In this document: piece after piece, positions 44,201 to 53,186 of the stretch
Numbering within the stretch: position 1 is the first letter of the stretch
Layout: every line of letters starts with the position of its first letter
Assembly (NCBI RefSeq): GCF_030499575.1
Contig: NZ_JASTLC010000001.1
Span: 4,984,001 to 5,048,000 of the forward strand
Direction of reading: 5' to 3'
Length of the DNA: 64,000 bases
From: Streptomyces sp. DG2A-72
GTDB lineage: Bacteria; Actinomycetota; Actinomycetes; Streptomycetales; Streptomycetaceae
Notes under the pieces: generated by a model
Told to the model about the DNA's origin: nothing
The model's input: only the letters and a program-made list of their open reading frames with translations
Databases searched by the model: none
Translations under genes and position numbers: made by a program

Positions 44201-44806
44201 GTGTCCGGACAGCCGGGACAGCAGCTGCCATTGACGGTCCATCCGGGCCTGCGTGGCCCAGCCGATCAGCATCATGAAGATCGGGATGAGGGGCAGGGTG
44301 CCGACGATGATCGCGGCAGAGACCCAGTCTTCGGTGACGATCCGGGCCAGCACCGCGACAGGAACGACGACCGCCAACCCCAACTGCGGCAGATAGCGCG
44401 AGAAGTAGTCGTCGAGGGCGTCGACTCCGCGGGTGGCAAGGGCGACCAGCGAGCCGGTCCGCTGTCCGCTCAGCCAGCCCGGTCCCAACGCCCCGGCCCG
44501 TTCCAGCAGCCGCCCCCGCAGCTCCGACTTCACCGCCGCACTCGCCCGATGGGCGGCCAGCTCGGTGAGCCAGGCGACAGTGGCGCGGCCGACGGCGACG
44601 GCCACCAACAGCAGCAGGGGAGTGCTGAGTTCACCGACCGACAGCCCGTGCTGGAACGCACCGACCACTACCTCGGCGATGAGCATGGCCTGCGCGATGA
44701 CCAGCGCCGCTCCGACGGCACCCAGGCCGACGACGGCCAGCAGAAAGAGCCGGGTGGCGCGGGCGTACCGGAGCAGTCTCGGGTCGATCGGTTTCACGTG
44801 AAACAC
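41294..44806 (-). CDS. cydDC: CydDC fusion ABC transporter for cytochrome bd assembly
   Basis: A 1170-residue fusion of two ABC exporter halves. The first half is CydD-like: six helices, Walker A GPSGAGKST, signature LSAGQRQRLALAR, LLLDEPTAALDG. The second is CydC-like: Walker A GPSGSGKTT, signature LSGGQRQRLALAR, LVLDEPAEHLDL. CydDC exports cysteine or glutathione-type thiols, or haem-related compounds, needed to assemble the bd oxidase. The start GTG 44806 gives MFHVKP, codons 2-5 of which are a parS site. It follows cydB after 61 bases and is probably in the same Rex-controlled unit. Confidence 0.95.
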   Translation of the reverse strand: MFHVKPIDPRLLRYARATRLFLLAVVGLGAVGAALVIAQAMLIAEVVVGAFQHGLSVGELSTPLLLLVAVAVGRATVAWLTELAAHRASAAVKSELRGRLLERAGALGPGWLSGQRTGSLVALATRGVDALDDYFSRYLPQLGLAVVVPVAVLARIVTEDWVSAAIIVGTLPLIPIFMMLIGWATQARMDRQWQLLSRLSGHFLDVVAGLPTLKVFGRAKAQADSIRRITGEYRQATMRTLRIAFLSSFALELLATISVALVAVTIGMRLVHGEMDLYIGLVILVLAPEAYLPLRQVGAQYHAAAEGLAAAEEIFAVLETPVPASGSAAVPTGPVRFEGVTVRYSGRSMDAVSEASFAVEPGETVALVGPSGAGKSTLLHVLLGFVRPTEGRVLLGGVDLAEVDLEEWRSRIAWVPQRPHLYAGTIAENVRLARPDADDTDVRQALRDAGALKFVDALPQGLETLLGEDGAGLSAGQRQRLALARAFLADRPVLLLDEPTAALDGETEGEVVEAVRRLAVGRTVLLVVHRPALLGVADRVVRLEEATAYAPAEAEAEAASKGAATHRIEEAAADDLVAEPETEVPTTAGGVLARVRAMARAHRGRLALALLLGSLALGSAVGLMATSGWLISRASQQPPVLYLMVAVTATRAFGIGRAVFRYAERLVSHDAVLRMLADTRVAVYRRLERLAPAGLRRTRRGDLLSRLVSDVDALQDYWLRWLLPAGAAAAVSAASVGFTAWLLPEAGAALAVGLLAAGAGVPLLTGAVARRAERRLAPARGVLATRVADLLTGTAELTVAGALAARTAGVRRADGTLTRIASRAATATALGDGLTALVSGLTVAATALVGAQAVADGRLGGIAMAVVVLTPLAAFEAVLGMPLAVRFRQRVGRSAERVYDVLDAPEPVQEPERPRQAPASPFPVVVRGLAARHTGQERDALVGLDLTLAEGRRVAVVGPSGSGKTTLAQVLLRFLDADAGSYTLGGVDAGALDGDDVRRLVGLCAQDAHLFDSSVRENLLLARKDATEGELRDALKRARLLDWADSLPDGLDTLVGEHGARLSGGQRQRLALARALLADFPVLVLDEPAEHLDLPTADALTADLLAATEGRTTLLITHRLAGLETVDEVIVLEEGCVAQRGTYAELAVVEGPLRRMAEREAESELLVGVH
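44791..44804. other. parS site, perfect, in the first codons of cydDC
   Basis: GTTTCACGTGAAAC lies in the first five codons of cydDC and is read there as Phe-His-Val-Lys. Confidence 0.9.
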
Positions 44807-44837
44807 ACCCTCTTCTCAAGAGGTCTCATGGGGGCAT

Positions 44838-44851
44838 GTTTCACGTGAAAC
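44838..44851. other. parS site, perfect, between cydB and cydDC
   Basis: GTTTCACGTGAAAC, extended to the 20-bp palindrome CATGTTTCACGTGAAACATG at 44835-44854, 47 bases (centre to centre) from the preceding site. Confidence 0.92.
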
Positions 44852-44867
44852 ATGCCCCAATTCGGAC

Positions 44868-45887
44868 TCAGTGCACTGCCCCGGCAGCAGCGTCGGCGGC
44901 GATGTGCTGCGTACCGATCCGCTTGCGGAACACCCAGTACGTCCACGACTGGTAGAGCACCACGATCGGCGTCGCGATCGCCGCGCACCAGGTCATGATC
45001 TTCAGCGTGTACGGGCTCGACGAGGCATTGGTGACCGTGAGGCTCCAGTCCTCATTGAGGGAGGACGGCATGACGTCCGGGAAGAGCGACAGGAAGAGCA
45101 TCGCCACCGAGGCCACGATCGTGATCCCGGACAGGGCGAACGACCAGCCCTCACGCCCCGCCTGATTCGCCATCAGCGCCCCGACCAGCGAGGCCACCGC
45201 CACGATCAGGGCGACCAGGCTCTGACCGTCACCACTGTCGACCTGCGTCCAGAGCAGGAAGATCGACACCAACACAGCGGTGACGAGGCCGACTTGCAGA
45301 GCCAGCTTCCGTGCCCGCACCCGGATGTCCCCGACGGTCTTGAGCGCCGTGAACACCGCACCGTGGAAGGTGAACAGCGTCAGGGTCACCAGCCCCCCGA
45401 GAAGGGCGTACGGGTTGAGCAGGTCCCAGAAGGTGCCTACGTAGTTGAAGTCCTGGTCGATCTTCACACCCCCCACGATGTTGCCGAAGGCCACACCCCA
45501 CAGGAACGCCGGGATCAGCGAGGTCCAGAAGATCGCGGTCTCCCAGTTGCGCTGCCAGTTCTCCTCGGGCCGCTTCGCCCGGTACTCGAAGGCAACGCCT
45601 CGCACGATCAGGCAGACCAGGATGAGCAGCAGCGGCAGATAGAAGCCGGAGAAGAGCGTGGCGTACCACTCGGGGAAGGCGGCGAAGGTCGCGCCACCCG
45701 CCGTGAGCAGCCACACCTCGTTGCCGTCCCAGACGGGCCCGATGGTGTTGATCAGCACCCGCCGCTCGGGCCGGTCCCGCGCCAGCAGCTTGGTGAGGAT
45801 GCCGACCCCGAAGTCGAACCCCTCCAGGAAGAAGTAGCCGGTCCACAGGACGGCGATGAGGACGAACCAGACGTCGTGAAGTTCCAT
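44868..45887 (-). CDS. cydB: Cytochrome bd ubiquinol/menaquinol oxidase subunit II
   Basis: A 339-residue membrane protein with about eight to nine helices. It opens MELHDVWFVLIAVLWTGYFFLEGFDFGVG and contains WDGNEVWLLTAGGATFAAFPEWYATLFSGFYLPLLLIL, both hallmarks of CydB. It starts 20 bases after the cydA stop with GGGAG upstream. With CydA it forms the oxygen-scavenging bd oxidase used at low oxygen. Confidence 0.97.
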   Translation of the reverse strand: MELHDVWFVLIAVLWTGYFFLEGFDFGVGILTKLLARDRPERRVLINTIGPVWDGNEVWLLTAGGATFAAFPEWYATLFSGFYLPLLLILVCLIVRGVAFEYRAKRPEENWQRNWETAIFWTSLIPAFLWGVAFGNIVGGVKIDQDFNYVGTFWDLLNPYALLGGLVTLTLFTFHGAVFTALKTVGDIRVRARKLALQVGLVTAVLVSIFLLWTQVDSGDGQSLVALIVAVASLVGALMANQAGREGWSFALSGITIVASVAMLFLSLFPDVMPSSLNEDWSLTVTNASSSPYTLKIMTWCAAIATPIVVLYQSWTYWVFRKRIGTQHIAADAAAGAVH

Positions 45888-45907
45888 GACTGTGCAGCTC
45901 CCTCGGC

Positions 45908-47416
45908 CTAGTACGAGAAGGCCATCGGCTTGTCGGCGTCACGGGAGTCGCCGCCGATCTTCGTGGGCGGATTCAGGTCGGCCTCGGTGAGCTCGGGCGG
46001 GCCGGCCTTGATGTACTTCGCGAGCAGCTTGACCTCGATGACGGCGAGGATCGCGTACAGGGTGGTGAAGACGATCATCGAGGTGAGGACCTCGCCCTGG
46101 GAGACGCCGGGGGAGACCGCGTCACGGGTCTGCAGGACGCCGTAGACGACCCACGGCTGGCGGCCCATCTCGGTGAAGATCCAGCCCCAGGAGTTGGCGA
46201 TCAGCGGGAAGGCCAGGGTCCAGATGGCGATGCGCCAGTACCACTTGGTGAGCGTCGGGCCGAGCGGCTTCTTCCGGAACAGCACGAGATGCGGCACCTC
46301 GTCATCGCCCACCCGCAGATGCCGCGGCAGCAGGAACTTCTTGCGGGTCAGCCAGAGTCCGATCAGGCCGATGGTGAAGGAGGTCATGCCGAACCCGATC
46401 ATCCAGCGGAAGCCCCAGTAGGCGACCGGGATGTTGGGCCGGTAGTCGCCGGGCCCGAACTTCTCCTGCTCGGCCTTCTGGACGTCGTTGATGCCGGGGA
46501 CGTACGAGGTGAAGTCGTCCTTGGCCAGGAAGGACAGCAGGCCCGGGATCTCTATGGCGACCTTGTTGTGGCCCTTCTCCACATCGCCGTAGGCGAAGAC
46601 CGAGAAGGGGGCCGGCGCCTCGCCGTCCCACAGCGCCTCGGCCGCGGCCATCTTCATCGGCTGCTGCTCGTACATGATCTTGCCGAGCGTGTCGCCGCTG
46701 ATGGCGGTGAGCAGGCCGCCGATCGCGACGGTGACCAGTCCGAGCCGCAGCGAGGTCTTCATCTCACGGATGTGCTTCTTGCGGAGCAGATGGAAGGCGG
46801 AGATGCCGACCATGAAGGCACCGCCGGTGAGGAAGGCGGCGGAGAGCGTGTGGAAGGCCTGGGCGAGCGCGGTGTTCTGGGTCAGCACCAGCCAGAAGTC
46901 GGTGAGTTCGGCCCGCCCCTTCGCCTCGTTGATCTTGTAGCCGACCGGGTGCTGCATCCATGAGTTGGCAGCCAGGATGAAGTACGCGGACAGGATCGTG
47001 CCGATCGACACCATCCACATGCAGGCCAGGTGGAGCTTCTTCGGCAGCTTGTCCCAGCCGAAGATCCACAGGCCGATGAAGGTCGACTCGAAGAAGAACG
47101 CGATCAGGGCCTCAAAGGCGAGTGGGGCGCCGAAGACGTCACCGACGAAGCGGGAGTAGTCGGACCAGTTCATGCCGAACTGAAACTCCTGCACGATGCC
47201 GGTGACCACCCCCATCGCTATGTTGATCAGGAAGAGCTTTCCCCAGAACTTGGTCGCCCTGAGGTACTTCTCCTTCTCCGTGCGCACCCAGGCGGTCTGC
47301 AGTCCGGCCGTGAGGGCGGCCAGCGAGATGGTCAGGGGGACGAACAGGAAGTGGTAGACGGTGGTGATGCCGAACTGCCATCGCGCCAAAGTCTCCGGCG
47401 CCAAAGCCAGGTCCAC
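45908..47416 (-). CDS. cydA: Cytochrome bd oxidase subunit I
   Basis: A 502-residue protein starting at GTG 47416 with AAGGAG upstream. It contains the haem-binding helices (RWQFGITTVYHFLFVPLTISLA, with the axial His), FGMNWSDYSRFVGDVFGAPLAFEALIAFFFESTFIGLWIFGW, ANSWMQHPVGY and the EMGRQPWVVYGVLQTRDA motif. The short Q loop is typical of actinobacteria. It reduces O2 with electrons from menaquinol. The Rex operator 85 bases upstream explains regulation by NADH/NAD+. Confidence 0.97.
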   Translation of the reverse strand: MDLALAPETLARWQFGITTVYHFLFVPLTISLAALTAGLQTAWVRTEKEKYLRATKFWGKLFLINIAMGVVTGIVQEFQFGMNWSDYSRFVGDVFGAPLAFEALIAFFFESTFIGLWIFGWDKLPKKLHLACMWMVSIGTILSAYFILAANSWMQHPVGYKINEAKGRAELTDFWLVLTQNTALAQAFHTLSAAFLTGGAFMVGISAFHLLRKKHIREMKTSLRLGLVTVAIGGLLTAISGDTLGKIMYEQQPMKMAAAEALWDGEAPAPFSVFAYGDVEKGHNKVAIEIPGLLSFLAKDDFTSYVPGINDVQKAEQEKFGPGDYRPNIPVAYWGFRWMIGFGMTSFTIGLIGLWLTRKKFLLPRHLRVGDDEVPHLVLFRKKPLGPTLTKWYWRIAIWTLAFPLIANSWGWIFTEMGRQPWVVYGVLQTRDAVSPGVSQGEVLTSMIVFTTLYAILAVIEVKLLAKYIKAGPPELTEADLNPPTKIGGDSRDADKPMAFSY

Positions 47417-47500
47417 GTCGTCAGTCTCCTTACGTCGCCGTGGTCACAGCGGCGGTTTGCCCCGCTTGTTCCGTATATCTCGGGTGGAACCAGGACACGC

Positions 47501-47518
47501 TTGTGAACGCGTTCACAT
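47501..47518. promoter_or_regulatory. Rex operator upstream of cydA
   Basis: TTGTGAACGCGTTCACAT matches the Rex operator (TGTGAACGCGTTCACA core, perfect palindrome at 47502-47517). Rex represses the cyd operon when NADH/NAD+ is low and releases it under oxygen limitation. A half-site-like TTCACAAGC follows at once. The site also lies upstream of the divergent MFS gene. Confidence 0.93.
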
Positions 47519-47582
47519 TCACAAGCAATTATGACGCACCCACTTTCGATGTCCGCAAGGGGGTCCCCCTCTCGTCGTCTCT

Positions 47583-47596
47583 GTTCCACGTGAAAC
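47583..47596. other. parS-like site, one mismatch
   Basis: GTTCCACGTGAAAC, in the gene-free stretch before the MFS gene. The same variant recurs at 56060 and, inverted, at 63545. Confidence 0.65.
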
Positions 47597-47787
47597 ATCC
47601 ACACCCGATCTCACGGGACGACGAGCGCCGCCTTGCAAGCCCGTACCGGACGGTGACCCGTACGCGTGGAGCTGGTCGACGGACAGCAGTCGTTGACTAT
47701 CTCGTTTGCCCCACCCGCCGGCCTCACGCTTGGATGGCGCCGGTCAAGGCGAGGCCGTTCGAGCCTCGAGCGAGGAGGTCCGGGGGC

Positions 47788-49020
47788 ATGCTCGATCGGC
47801 GGTTCGGGTGGCTCTGGGCGTCATTCGCGGTCAGCACCTTCGGAACCTTTTTCGCCTTCGACGCCTTCCGTCTGATCGCCATCCTCGTCCTGGACGCCGG
47901 TCCGACGGAGGTGGCGCTGCTGGCCGCCGCGGGGCTGGCCGTGGGGGCGGTCGTCGCGGTCCCGCTCGGTCCCTGGGTGGAGTTCCGCCGCAAACGGCCG
48001 GTGATGATCGCGATGGACCTGGTGCGGTTCACTGCGCTGCTGAGCATCCCCGCCGCGTACGCGCTCGGTCTGCTCACCTTCGCCCAGCTCGTGGTGGTGT
48101 CGGTCGTCGTCGCAGTGGCCGACATCACCTTCATCTCGGCGAGCGGGGCCTTCCTGAAGAGCCTCGTACAGCCGCGGGACCTGCTGGTCGCGAACGGCCG
48201 CTTCGAATCCACGACCTGGACCGCCACCATGCTCGGACCACCGCTCGGCGGGGCCGCGGTGGGCCTGTTCGGGCCGGTGACGACCGTGACGGCCGATGCG
48301 GTGAGCTACCTGCTCTCCGCACTGGGGATCCGCGCGGTGGGCGGCAAGGAGCCCCGCCCCGTGCGCGACGAGGGACCGCGGCTGCGCGCGGGCGACCTGC
48401 TCGACGGCTGGCGCTACATCCTCGGCCACTCGACGCTGCGCCCACTGTTCTTCAACACGGTCCTGGTCAACAGCCTGATCATGGCGCCGGCACCGCTCCT
48501 CGCCGTCCTCATGCTCGGCTCGCTCGGCTTCGCACCGTGGCAGTACGCCCTCGCTTTCGCGGTGCCCTGCACCGGCGGCCTGATCGGCTCACGGCTGGCC
48601 CGCCCGTTGGCCGCCCGGTTCGGCCGGCACCGGATGATGCTCACCGCCGGGGCGCTGCGCGCCTGCTGGCCGCTCGGACTGGCCTTCATCGGCCCTGGCA
48701 CAGCCGGGCTCGTCCTCGTCATGGTCGTCGAGTTCGGGCTGATCATCTGCATCGGGGTGTTCAACCCGGTGGTCGCCACCTACCGGCTCGAGCAGACCCC
48801 CAAGGAGCGCGTCGCCCGCACCCTGATGGCGTGGTCGATCACCGGCAAGGCCGCCACCGCGACCATGACCGCCGTATGGGGCCTGCTGGCCGCCGTCACC
48901 GGCACCCGCACCGCGATCGCCATCGCCGGTCTCCTGCTGCTGGCCACCCCGCTCCTGCTGCCACGACGCGACGACGCGCAGCAGCTCGAGCCGGACGCGG
49001 CGGCCAACACCCGTATCTGA
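47788..49020 (+). CDS. Major facilitator superfamily transporter
   Basis: The start is ATG 47788, with GAGGAGG at 47772-47778. The 410-residue protein has 12 hydrophobic segments. It begins MLDRRFGWLWASFAVSTFGTFFAFDAFRLIAILVL, and the loop EFRRKRPVMIAMDLVRF fits the family motif between helices 2 and 3. It resembles the drug-exporter type of MFS. It is divergent from cydA; about 370 bases between them hold the Rex and parS-like sites. No substrate is indicated. Confidence 0.9.
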   Translation: MLDRRFGWLWASFAVSTFGTFFAFDAFRLIAILVLDAGPTEVALLAAAGLAVGAVVAVPLGPWVEFRRKRPVMIAMDLVRFTALLSIPAAYALGLLTFAQLVVVSVVVAVADITFISASGAFLKSLVQPRDLLVANGRFESTTWTATMLGPPLGGAAVGLFGPVTTVTADAVSYLLSALGIRAVGGKEPRPVRDEGPRLRAGDLLDGWRYILGHSTLRPLFFNTVLVNSLIMAPAPLLAVLMLGSLGFAPWQYALAFAVPCTGGLIGSRLARPLAARFGRHRMMLTAGALRACWPLGLAFIGPGTAGLVLVMVVEFGLIICIGVFNPVVATYRLEQTPKERVARTLMAWSITGKAATATMTAVWGLLAAVTGTRTAIAIAGLLLLATPLLLPRRDDAQQLEPDAAANTRI

Positions 49021-49070
49021 CGCGGACACAGCTCTCCGCCTGCGATGCGGCCAGCGCGCCCTGCGTCCCG

Positions 49071-50150
49071 CTACAACTCCTTGCGGAACCCTTCGGCCAC
49101 CTTCAGGAAGATGTCGTTTCCCTCGGTCTCCCCGACCGTCACCCGCACGCCCTCGCCCGGGAACGGCCGCACGACGACGCCCGCCTGCTCACACGCCGCC
49201 GCGAACGCGACCGTACGCTCCCCCAGCCGCAGCCAGACGAAGTTGGCCTGGGTCTCAGGCACGGTCCAACCCTGGGCCCGCAGCCCGTCGACCACACGCG
49301 TGCGCTCGCACACCAGCGAGCCGACCCGGCCGAGCAGTTCGTCCTCGGCACGCAGCGAGGCGATCGCCGCGTCCTGCGCGAGCTGGCTCACACCGAACGG
49401 CACGGCCGTCTTGCGCAGCGCCGCCGCCACCGGCTCATGCGCGATCGCGAACCCGACGCGCAGCCCGGCCAGACCGTACGCCTTCGAGAACGTTCGCAGT
49501 ACACAGACATTGGGCCGGTCGCGGTACAGCTCCACACCGTCCGGCACCTCGGCGTCACGGATGAACTCCCGGTACGCCTCGTCCAGCACCACGAGCACAT
49601 CGCTCGGCACCCGTTCCAGGAAACGCTCCAGCTCGGCCCGCCGTACGACCGTGCCCGTCGGGTTGTTGGGGTTGCAGACGAAGACCAGCCGCGTCCGGTC
49701 GGTGATCGCGTCCGCCATCGCGTCCAGGTCGTGCACATCGCCCGGCGTGAGCGGCACCTGCACCGAGGTGGCGCCGCTGACCTGCGTGATGATCGGGTAC
49801 GCCTCGAAGGACCGCCAGGCGTAGATCACCTCGTCGCCGGGGCCGGCGGTGGACTGGATCAGCTGCTGGGCGACGCCGACCGAGCCGGTGCCGGTGGCCA
49901 GATGGGTGACGGGGACCGCGAACCGTTCGGACAGCTCGTTCATCAGGCCCGTGCAGGCCATGTCCGGGTAGCGGTTGAACGACGAGGCGGCGGCCGTCAC
50001 GCTCTCCATCACGCCGGGCAGCGGCGGATAGGGGTTCTCGTTGGAGGACAGCTTGTACGCCACCGGACCGCCGGCGGCAGCGGGCCGCCCCGGCTTGTAG
50101 GTGGGGATACCCTCCAGCTCGGCGCGCAGCTTGGGGCTGGTCTCGCTCAC
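49071..50150 (-). CDS. hisC: Histidinol-phosphate aminotransferase-like protein
   Basis: GTG 50150 with GAGGAGG upstream gives 359 residues. It is a fold-type I PLP enzyme: [40 protein letters not shown] and the Schiff-base lysine in [19 protein letters not shown]. It transaminates imidazole-acetol phosphate to histidinol phosphate, or acts on aromatic amino acids. It is apart from the main his operon genes, so it is likely a second copy or aromatic-type variant. Confidence 0.87.
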   Translation of the reverse strand: MSETSPKLRAELEGIPTYKPGRPAAAGGPVAYKLSSNENPYPPLPGVMESVTAAASSFNRYPDMACTGLMNELSERFAVPVTHLATGTGSVGVAQQLIQSTAGPGDEVIYAWRSFEAYPIITQVSGATSVQVPLTPGDVHDLDAMADAITDRTRLVFVCNPNNPTGTVVRRAELERFLERVPSDVLVVLDEAYREFIRDAEVPDGVELYRDRPNVCVLRTFSKAYGLAGLRVGFAIAHEPVAAALRKTAVPFGVSQLAQDAAIASLRAEDELLGRVGSLVCERTRVVDGLRAQGWTVPETQANFVWLRLGERTVAFAAACEQAGVVVRPFPGEGVRVTVGETEGNDIFLKVAEGFRKEL

Positions 50151-50591
50151 CGCAGTCCTCCTCGCGACCACCGGCGGCCCCTGACCGCCGCCGGCTTCCA
50201 ATGCTTCTCACCTTATGAGGAATCGGCGCTGCTGCGTATGGGGTAGCGGCCACCTCGTGCAGCCGGGAGGAGCCAATCCCATCTGCCCCACTGACATCAG
50301 GGGCATCACTGTACGAAGGTGTGCGAATTCTGGGGCGCTCACACATATATCTATGCGCCGGTGGCTCGCGCGGTAGCGCGCATCACCCGTGAAGGTGAGT
50401 TGAGACCTCTTCGAAACATCGGCTACTTGGCAGGTATGCACACGCCGACAAGTTACGTGCTGGCGTGAAAGCGCCCAACTTCCTCGTTTTCAAAGGAAAT
50501 TGACGGCCTATGACCTTGCAGAAACGTGCCTGTCAACGGGTGCATATGCGTCCGCACTACCCCACCGCATGAGCCCTACTATCGGCTCGCC
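50151..50591. other. Divergent gap with an inverted repeat
   Basis: This gap separates hisC from the LacI-type regulator. TGCCCC (50284-50289) and GGGGCA (50300-50305) form a 6-bp inverted repeat around CTGACATCAG, a possible operator. AT-rich patches (ACATATATCTATG at about 50343, TTTTCAAAGGAAATTGAC at about 50489) probably mark promoters. No gene is seen. Confidence 0.4.
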
Positions 50592-51704
50592 ATGACAGCA
50601 GCAGGGAAGCACCAGGTGAGCCGCGCGGAAACCTCACGTCGAGGCAGTCGGCCGGGCCGGGCGGGCATCAGAGACGTAGCCGCCGCCGCCGGAGTCTCCA
50701 TCACGACCGTCTCCGACGCCCTCAACGGCAAGGGCCGGCTCCCGGACGCCACCCGACGCCATGTCCGCGAGGTTGCCGACCGACTGGGTTATCGCCCGTC
50801 GGCCGCGGCCCGAACCCTCCGTACCGGCAAGTCAGGGCTTATCGGCCTGACCGTGACGACATACGGGGATGAACCTTTCACCTTCACCGAGTTCGCGTAC
50901 TTCGCTGAGATGGCCAGAGCCGCCACCTCGGCCGCGCTCGCCCGCGGCTACGCCCTCGTGATCCTCCCCGCGACCTCCCGCCACGACGTGTGGTCGAACG
51001 TCGCCCTGGACGGCACGGTCGTGATCGACCCGTCCGACCAGGACCCGGTCGTCAGCGAGCTGGTCCGGCAGGGTTTACCGGTCGTCTCCGACGGCCGCCC
51101 GGCGGGGTCACTGCCGGTCACGGCGTGGGTCGACAACGACCACGAGGCCGCGGTCATGGGCATCCTCGACCACCTGGCCGACGCCGGGGCCCGCCGCATC
51201 GGCCTGCTGACCGGGACGTCGACGGACACGTACACCCATCTGTCGACCACGGCGTATCTGCGCTGGTGCGAACGGGTCGGACAGGATCCGGTGTACGAGG
51301 CCTACCCGGCGCACGATCCATGCGCGGGCGCCGTCGCCGCCGACCGGCTGCTCGCCCGCCCCGACCGGCCCGACGCCGTCTACGGCCTGTTCGACCCGAA
51401 CGGCACCGACCTGCTCGCCGCCGCCCGGCGCTACGGACTGCGCGTACCGGACGACCTGCTTCTGGTCTGCTGCAGCGAGTCCACGGTGTACGCCAACACC
51501 GAGCCGCCCATCACCACGCTCTCCCTGAAGCCGCGCCGCATCGGCACGGCGGTGGTCCAACTCCTCATCGACGCCATCGAGGGGGTCGATTCGGACCAAC
51601 CGGTCGAGCAGGTGATACCGACCGAGCTGATCGTGCGCACGTCGTCCCAGCGACGGCCGCCGCGGACGACCGTCAGCCCGCCGCGGTCGCCCAAGAAGGA
51701 GTAG
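50592..51704 (+). CDS. LacI-family transcriptional regulator with a TTA codon
   Basis: A 370-residue regulator from ATG 50592. The helix-turn-helix GIRDVAAAAGVSITTVSDALNGKGRLPDATRRHVREVADRLGYRPSAAARTLRTG is typical LacI. A periplasmic-binding-like ligand domain follows, ending in TTLSLKPRRIGTAVVQLLIDAI. Leu162 is encoded by TTA (51075-51077), so full expression should depend on the bldA tRNA. The N-terminal 25 residues are basic and probably flexible. No sugar genes adjoin it, so its targets are not evident. Confidence 0.92.
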   Translation: MTAAGKHQVSRAETSRRGSRPGRAGIRDVAAAAGVSITTVSDALNGKGRLPDATRRHVREVADRLGYRPSAAARTLRTGKSGLIGLTVTTYGDEPFTFTEFAYFAEMARAATSAALARGYALVILPATSRHDVWSNVALDGTVVIDPSDQDPVVSELVRQGLPVVSDGRPAGSLPVTAWVDNDHEAAVMGILDHLADAGARRIGLLTGTSTDTYTHLSTTAYLRWCERVGQDPVYEAYPAHDPCAGAVAADRLLARPDRPDAVYGLFDPNGTDLLAAARRYGLRVPDDLLLVCCSESTVYANTEPPITTLSLKPRRIGTAVVQLLIDAIEGVDSDQPVEQVIPTELIVRTSSQRRPPRTTVSPPRSPKKE

Positions 51705-51904
51705 GACAAGGGCGGTCGCCCGGCGGGCAAAGCCCGGCCCAATCGGGGCGAAAGCCGCGATGAACTGGAGTCTTGCGCTGATTCACCACCCCTGGGTCAT
51801 CACATGGCGCGATCCGCATTCCTATGATGGGCCCACGACACCGCGGGCCGCTGCGACCAGGCAGTCCGATGCGGTGCAGCTGCGGCGCGATGGTGGAGGG
51901 GTCG

Positions 51905-52987
51905 ATGACTCAGGGGGCCGGTCAGGGACCCGAGGTGGAACGGACGGCGACGTTGCGCGACTTCCGGGTACCCGCGTATGTCCACGAGACCGGTCCGTAC
52001 GTCCACAGCATGCACCCCGGCGAGGCCGTCAGCCCCGTCGAGAAGCCTGTGGACTACCCGGACGGCTACACACCCACGCAGCGCGACCTCCCCGTCATCA
52101 ACCGCGGTGACACGCTTCAGGTGACCGTCGACCCCGTGTCCGAGCCGGCCCCGCAGTCGACTGCCGGGCCCGGTCCGCTGTATGTCGTCGGAGACGTCCA
52201 CGGCTATCTCGACGAGTTGGTGGCCGCCCTCCAGGAGAAGGGCCTCATCGACACCGGGGGCAACTGGTGCGCGGGCACCACCCGGCTGTGGTTCCTCGGC
52301 GACTTCACCGACCGCGGCCCGGACGGCATCGGCGTCATCGACCTCGTGATGCGGCTGTCCGCCGAGGCCGCCGCGGCGGGCGGCTACTGCAAGGCCCTCA
52401 TGGGCAACCACGAGCTGCTCCTCATCGGCGCCAAGCGGTTCGGCGACACTCCCGTCAACTCCGGCGCGGGCACTGCCACCTTCCAGGCCGCCTGGCTGCT
52501 CAACGGCGGCCAGAAGACCGACATGGACCGTCTTCAGGACCACCACCTGCAGTGGATGGCCCGGCTGGACGCCATGGAAGAGGTCGACGGCCATCTGCTC
52601 GTCCACTCGGACACCACCGCCTATCTCGACTACGGTGACTCGATCGAGGCGGTCAACGACACCGTCCGCGAGACGCTCACACGCAATGACGCCGACGAAG
52701 TCTGGGATCTCTTCCGCAAGTTCACCAAGCGCTTCTCCTTCCGCGACGAGGGCGGCGCCGACCATGTGCGTTCACTGCTCGATACGTACGGCGGCACCCG
52801 CATCGTTCACGGCCACAGCCCCATTCCGTACCTCCTCGGCGAAGTCGGCTCCGAGGACGACGAGGACGAGGCCGGTCCCCATGTCGAGGGACCGCACGTC
52901 TACGCCGACGGGCTCGCCATCGCGATGGACGGCGGAGTGACCATGGCCGGAAAGCTGCTGGTCCAGCAACTTCCTCTGGATATCTGA
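51905..52987 (+). CDS. Metallophosphoesterase (calcineurin-like)
   Basis: ATG 51905 with GGAGGG just upstream gives 360 residues. Motifs are GDVHGY, GDFTDRGPDG, GNHELLL, a His near HLLVHSD and HGHSP, the complete two-metal calcineurin set. The N-terminal 100 residues are hydrophilic and variable. An acidic loop (EDDEDEAGPHVEG) lies near the end. It may act as a protein phosphatase or on small phosphates, such as diadenosine polyphosphates. It appears as a single-gene unit. Confidence 0.9.
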   Translation: MTQGAGQGPEVERTATLRDFRVPAYVHETGPYVHSMHPGEAVSPVEKPVDYPDGYTPTQRDLPVINRGDTLQVTVDPVSEPAPQSTAGPGPLYVVGDVHGYLDELVAALQEKGLIDTGGNWCAGTTRLWFLGDFTDRGPDGIGVIDLVMRLSAEAAAAGGYCKALMGNHELLLIGAKRFGDTPVNSGAGTATFQAAWLLNGGQKTDMDRLQDHHLQWMARLDAMEEVDGHLLVHSDTTAYLDYGDSIEAVNDTVRETLTRNDADEVWDLFRKFTKRFSFRDEGGADHVRSLLDTYGGTRIVHGHSPIPYLLGEVGSEDDEDEAGPHVEGPHVYADGLAIAMDGGVTMAGKLLVQQLPLDI

Positions 52988-53186
52988 GCGTTCACAGGGC
53001 AGGCGTCCCGTCACGGAGGTACTACCGGAGACGGCGCAGGCCAAGGGGCAATTTTTGGAAACCCCCTGTCACCGTGTGCCGTCACCGCTCTACCATCGGC
53101 TTATCCGTAGCAGGCTCCCCTCCGTTTCTGCCATACGGCTCGTCAGCGTGCGAGCCCCAAGCCCTACGGAGCATCGGGGGATGCAC

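Noticed and set aside
41267..44848. A 1193-residue open frame on the plus strand, opposite cydDC
   Set aside because: It is the mirror of a real ABC fusion on the other strand. Its composition is low-complexity Arg/Gly/Gln and it has no family pattern.
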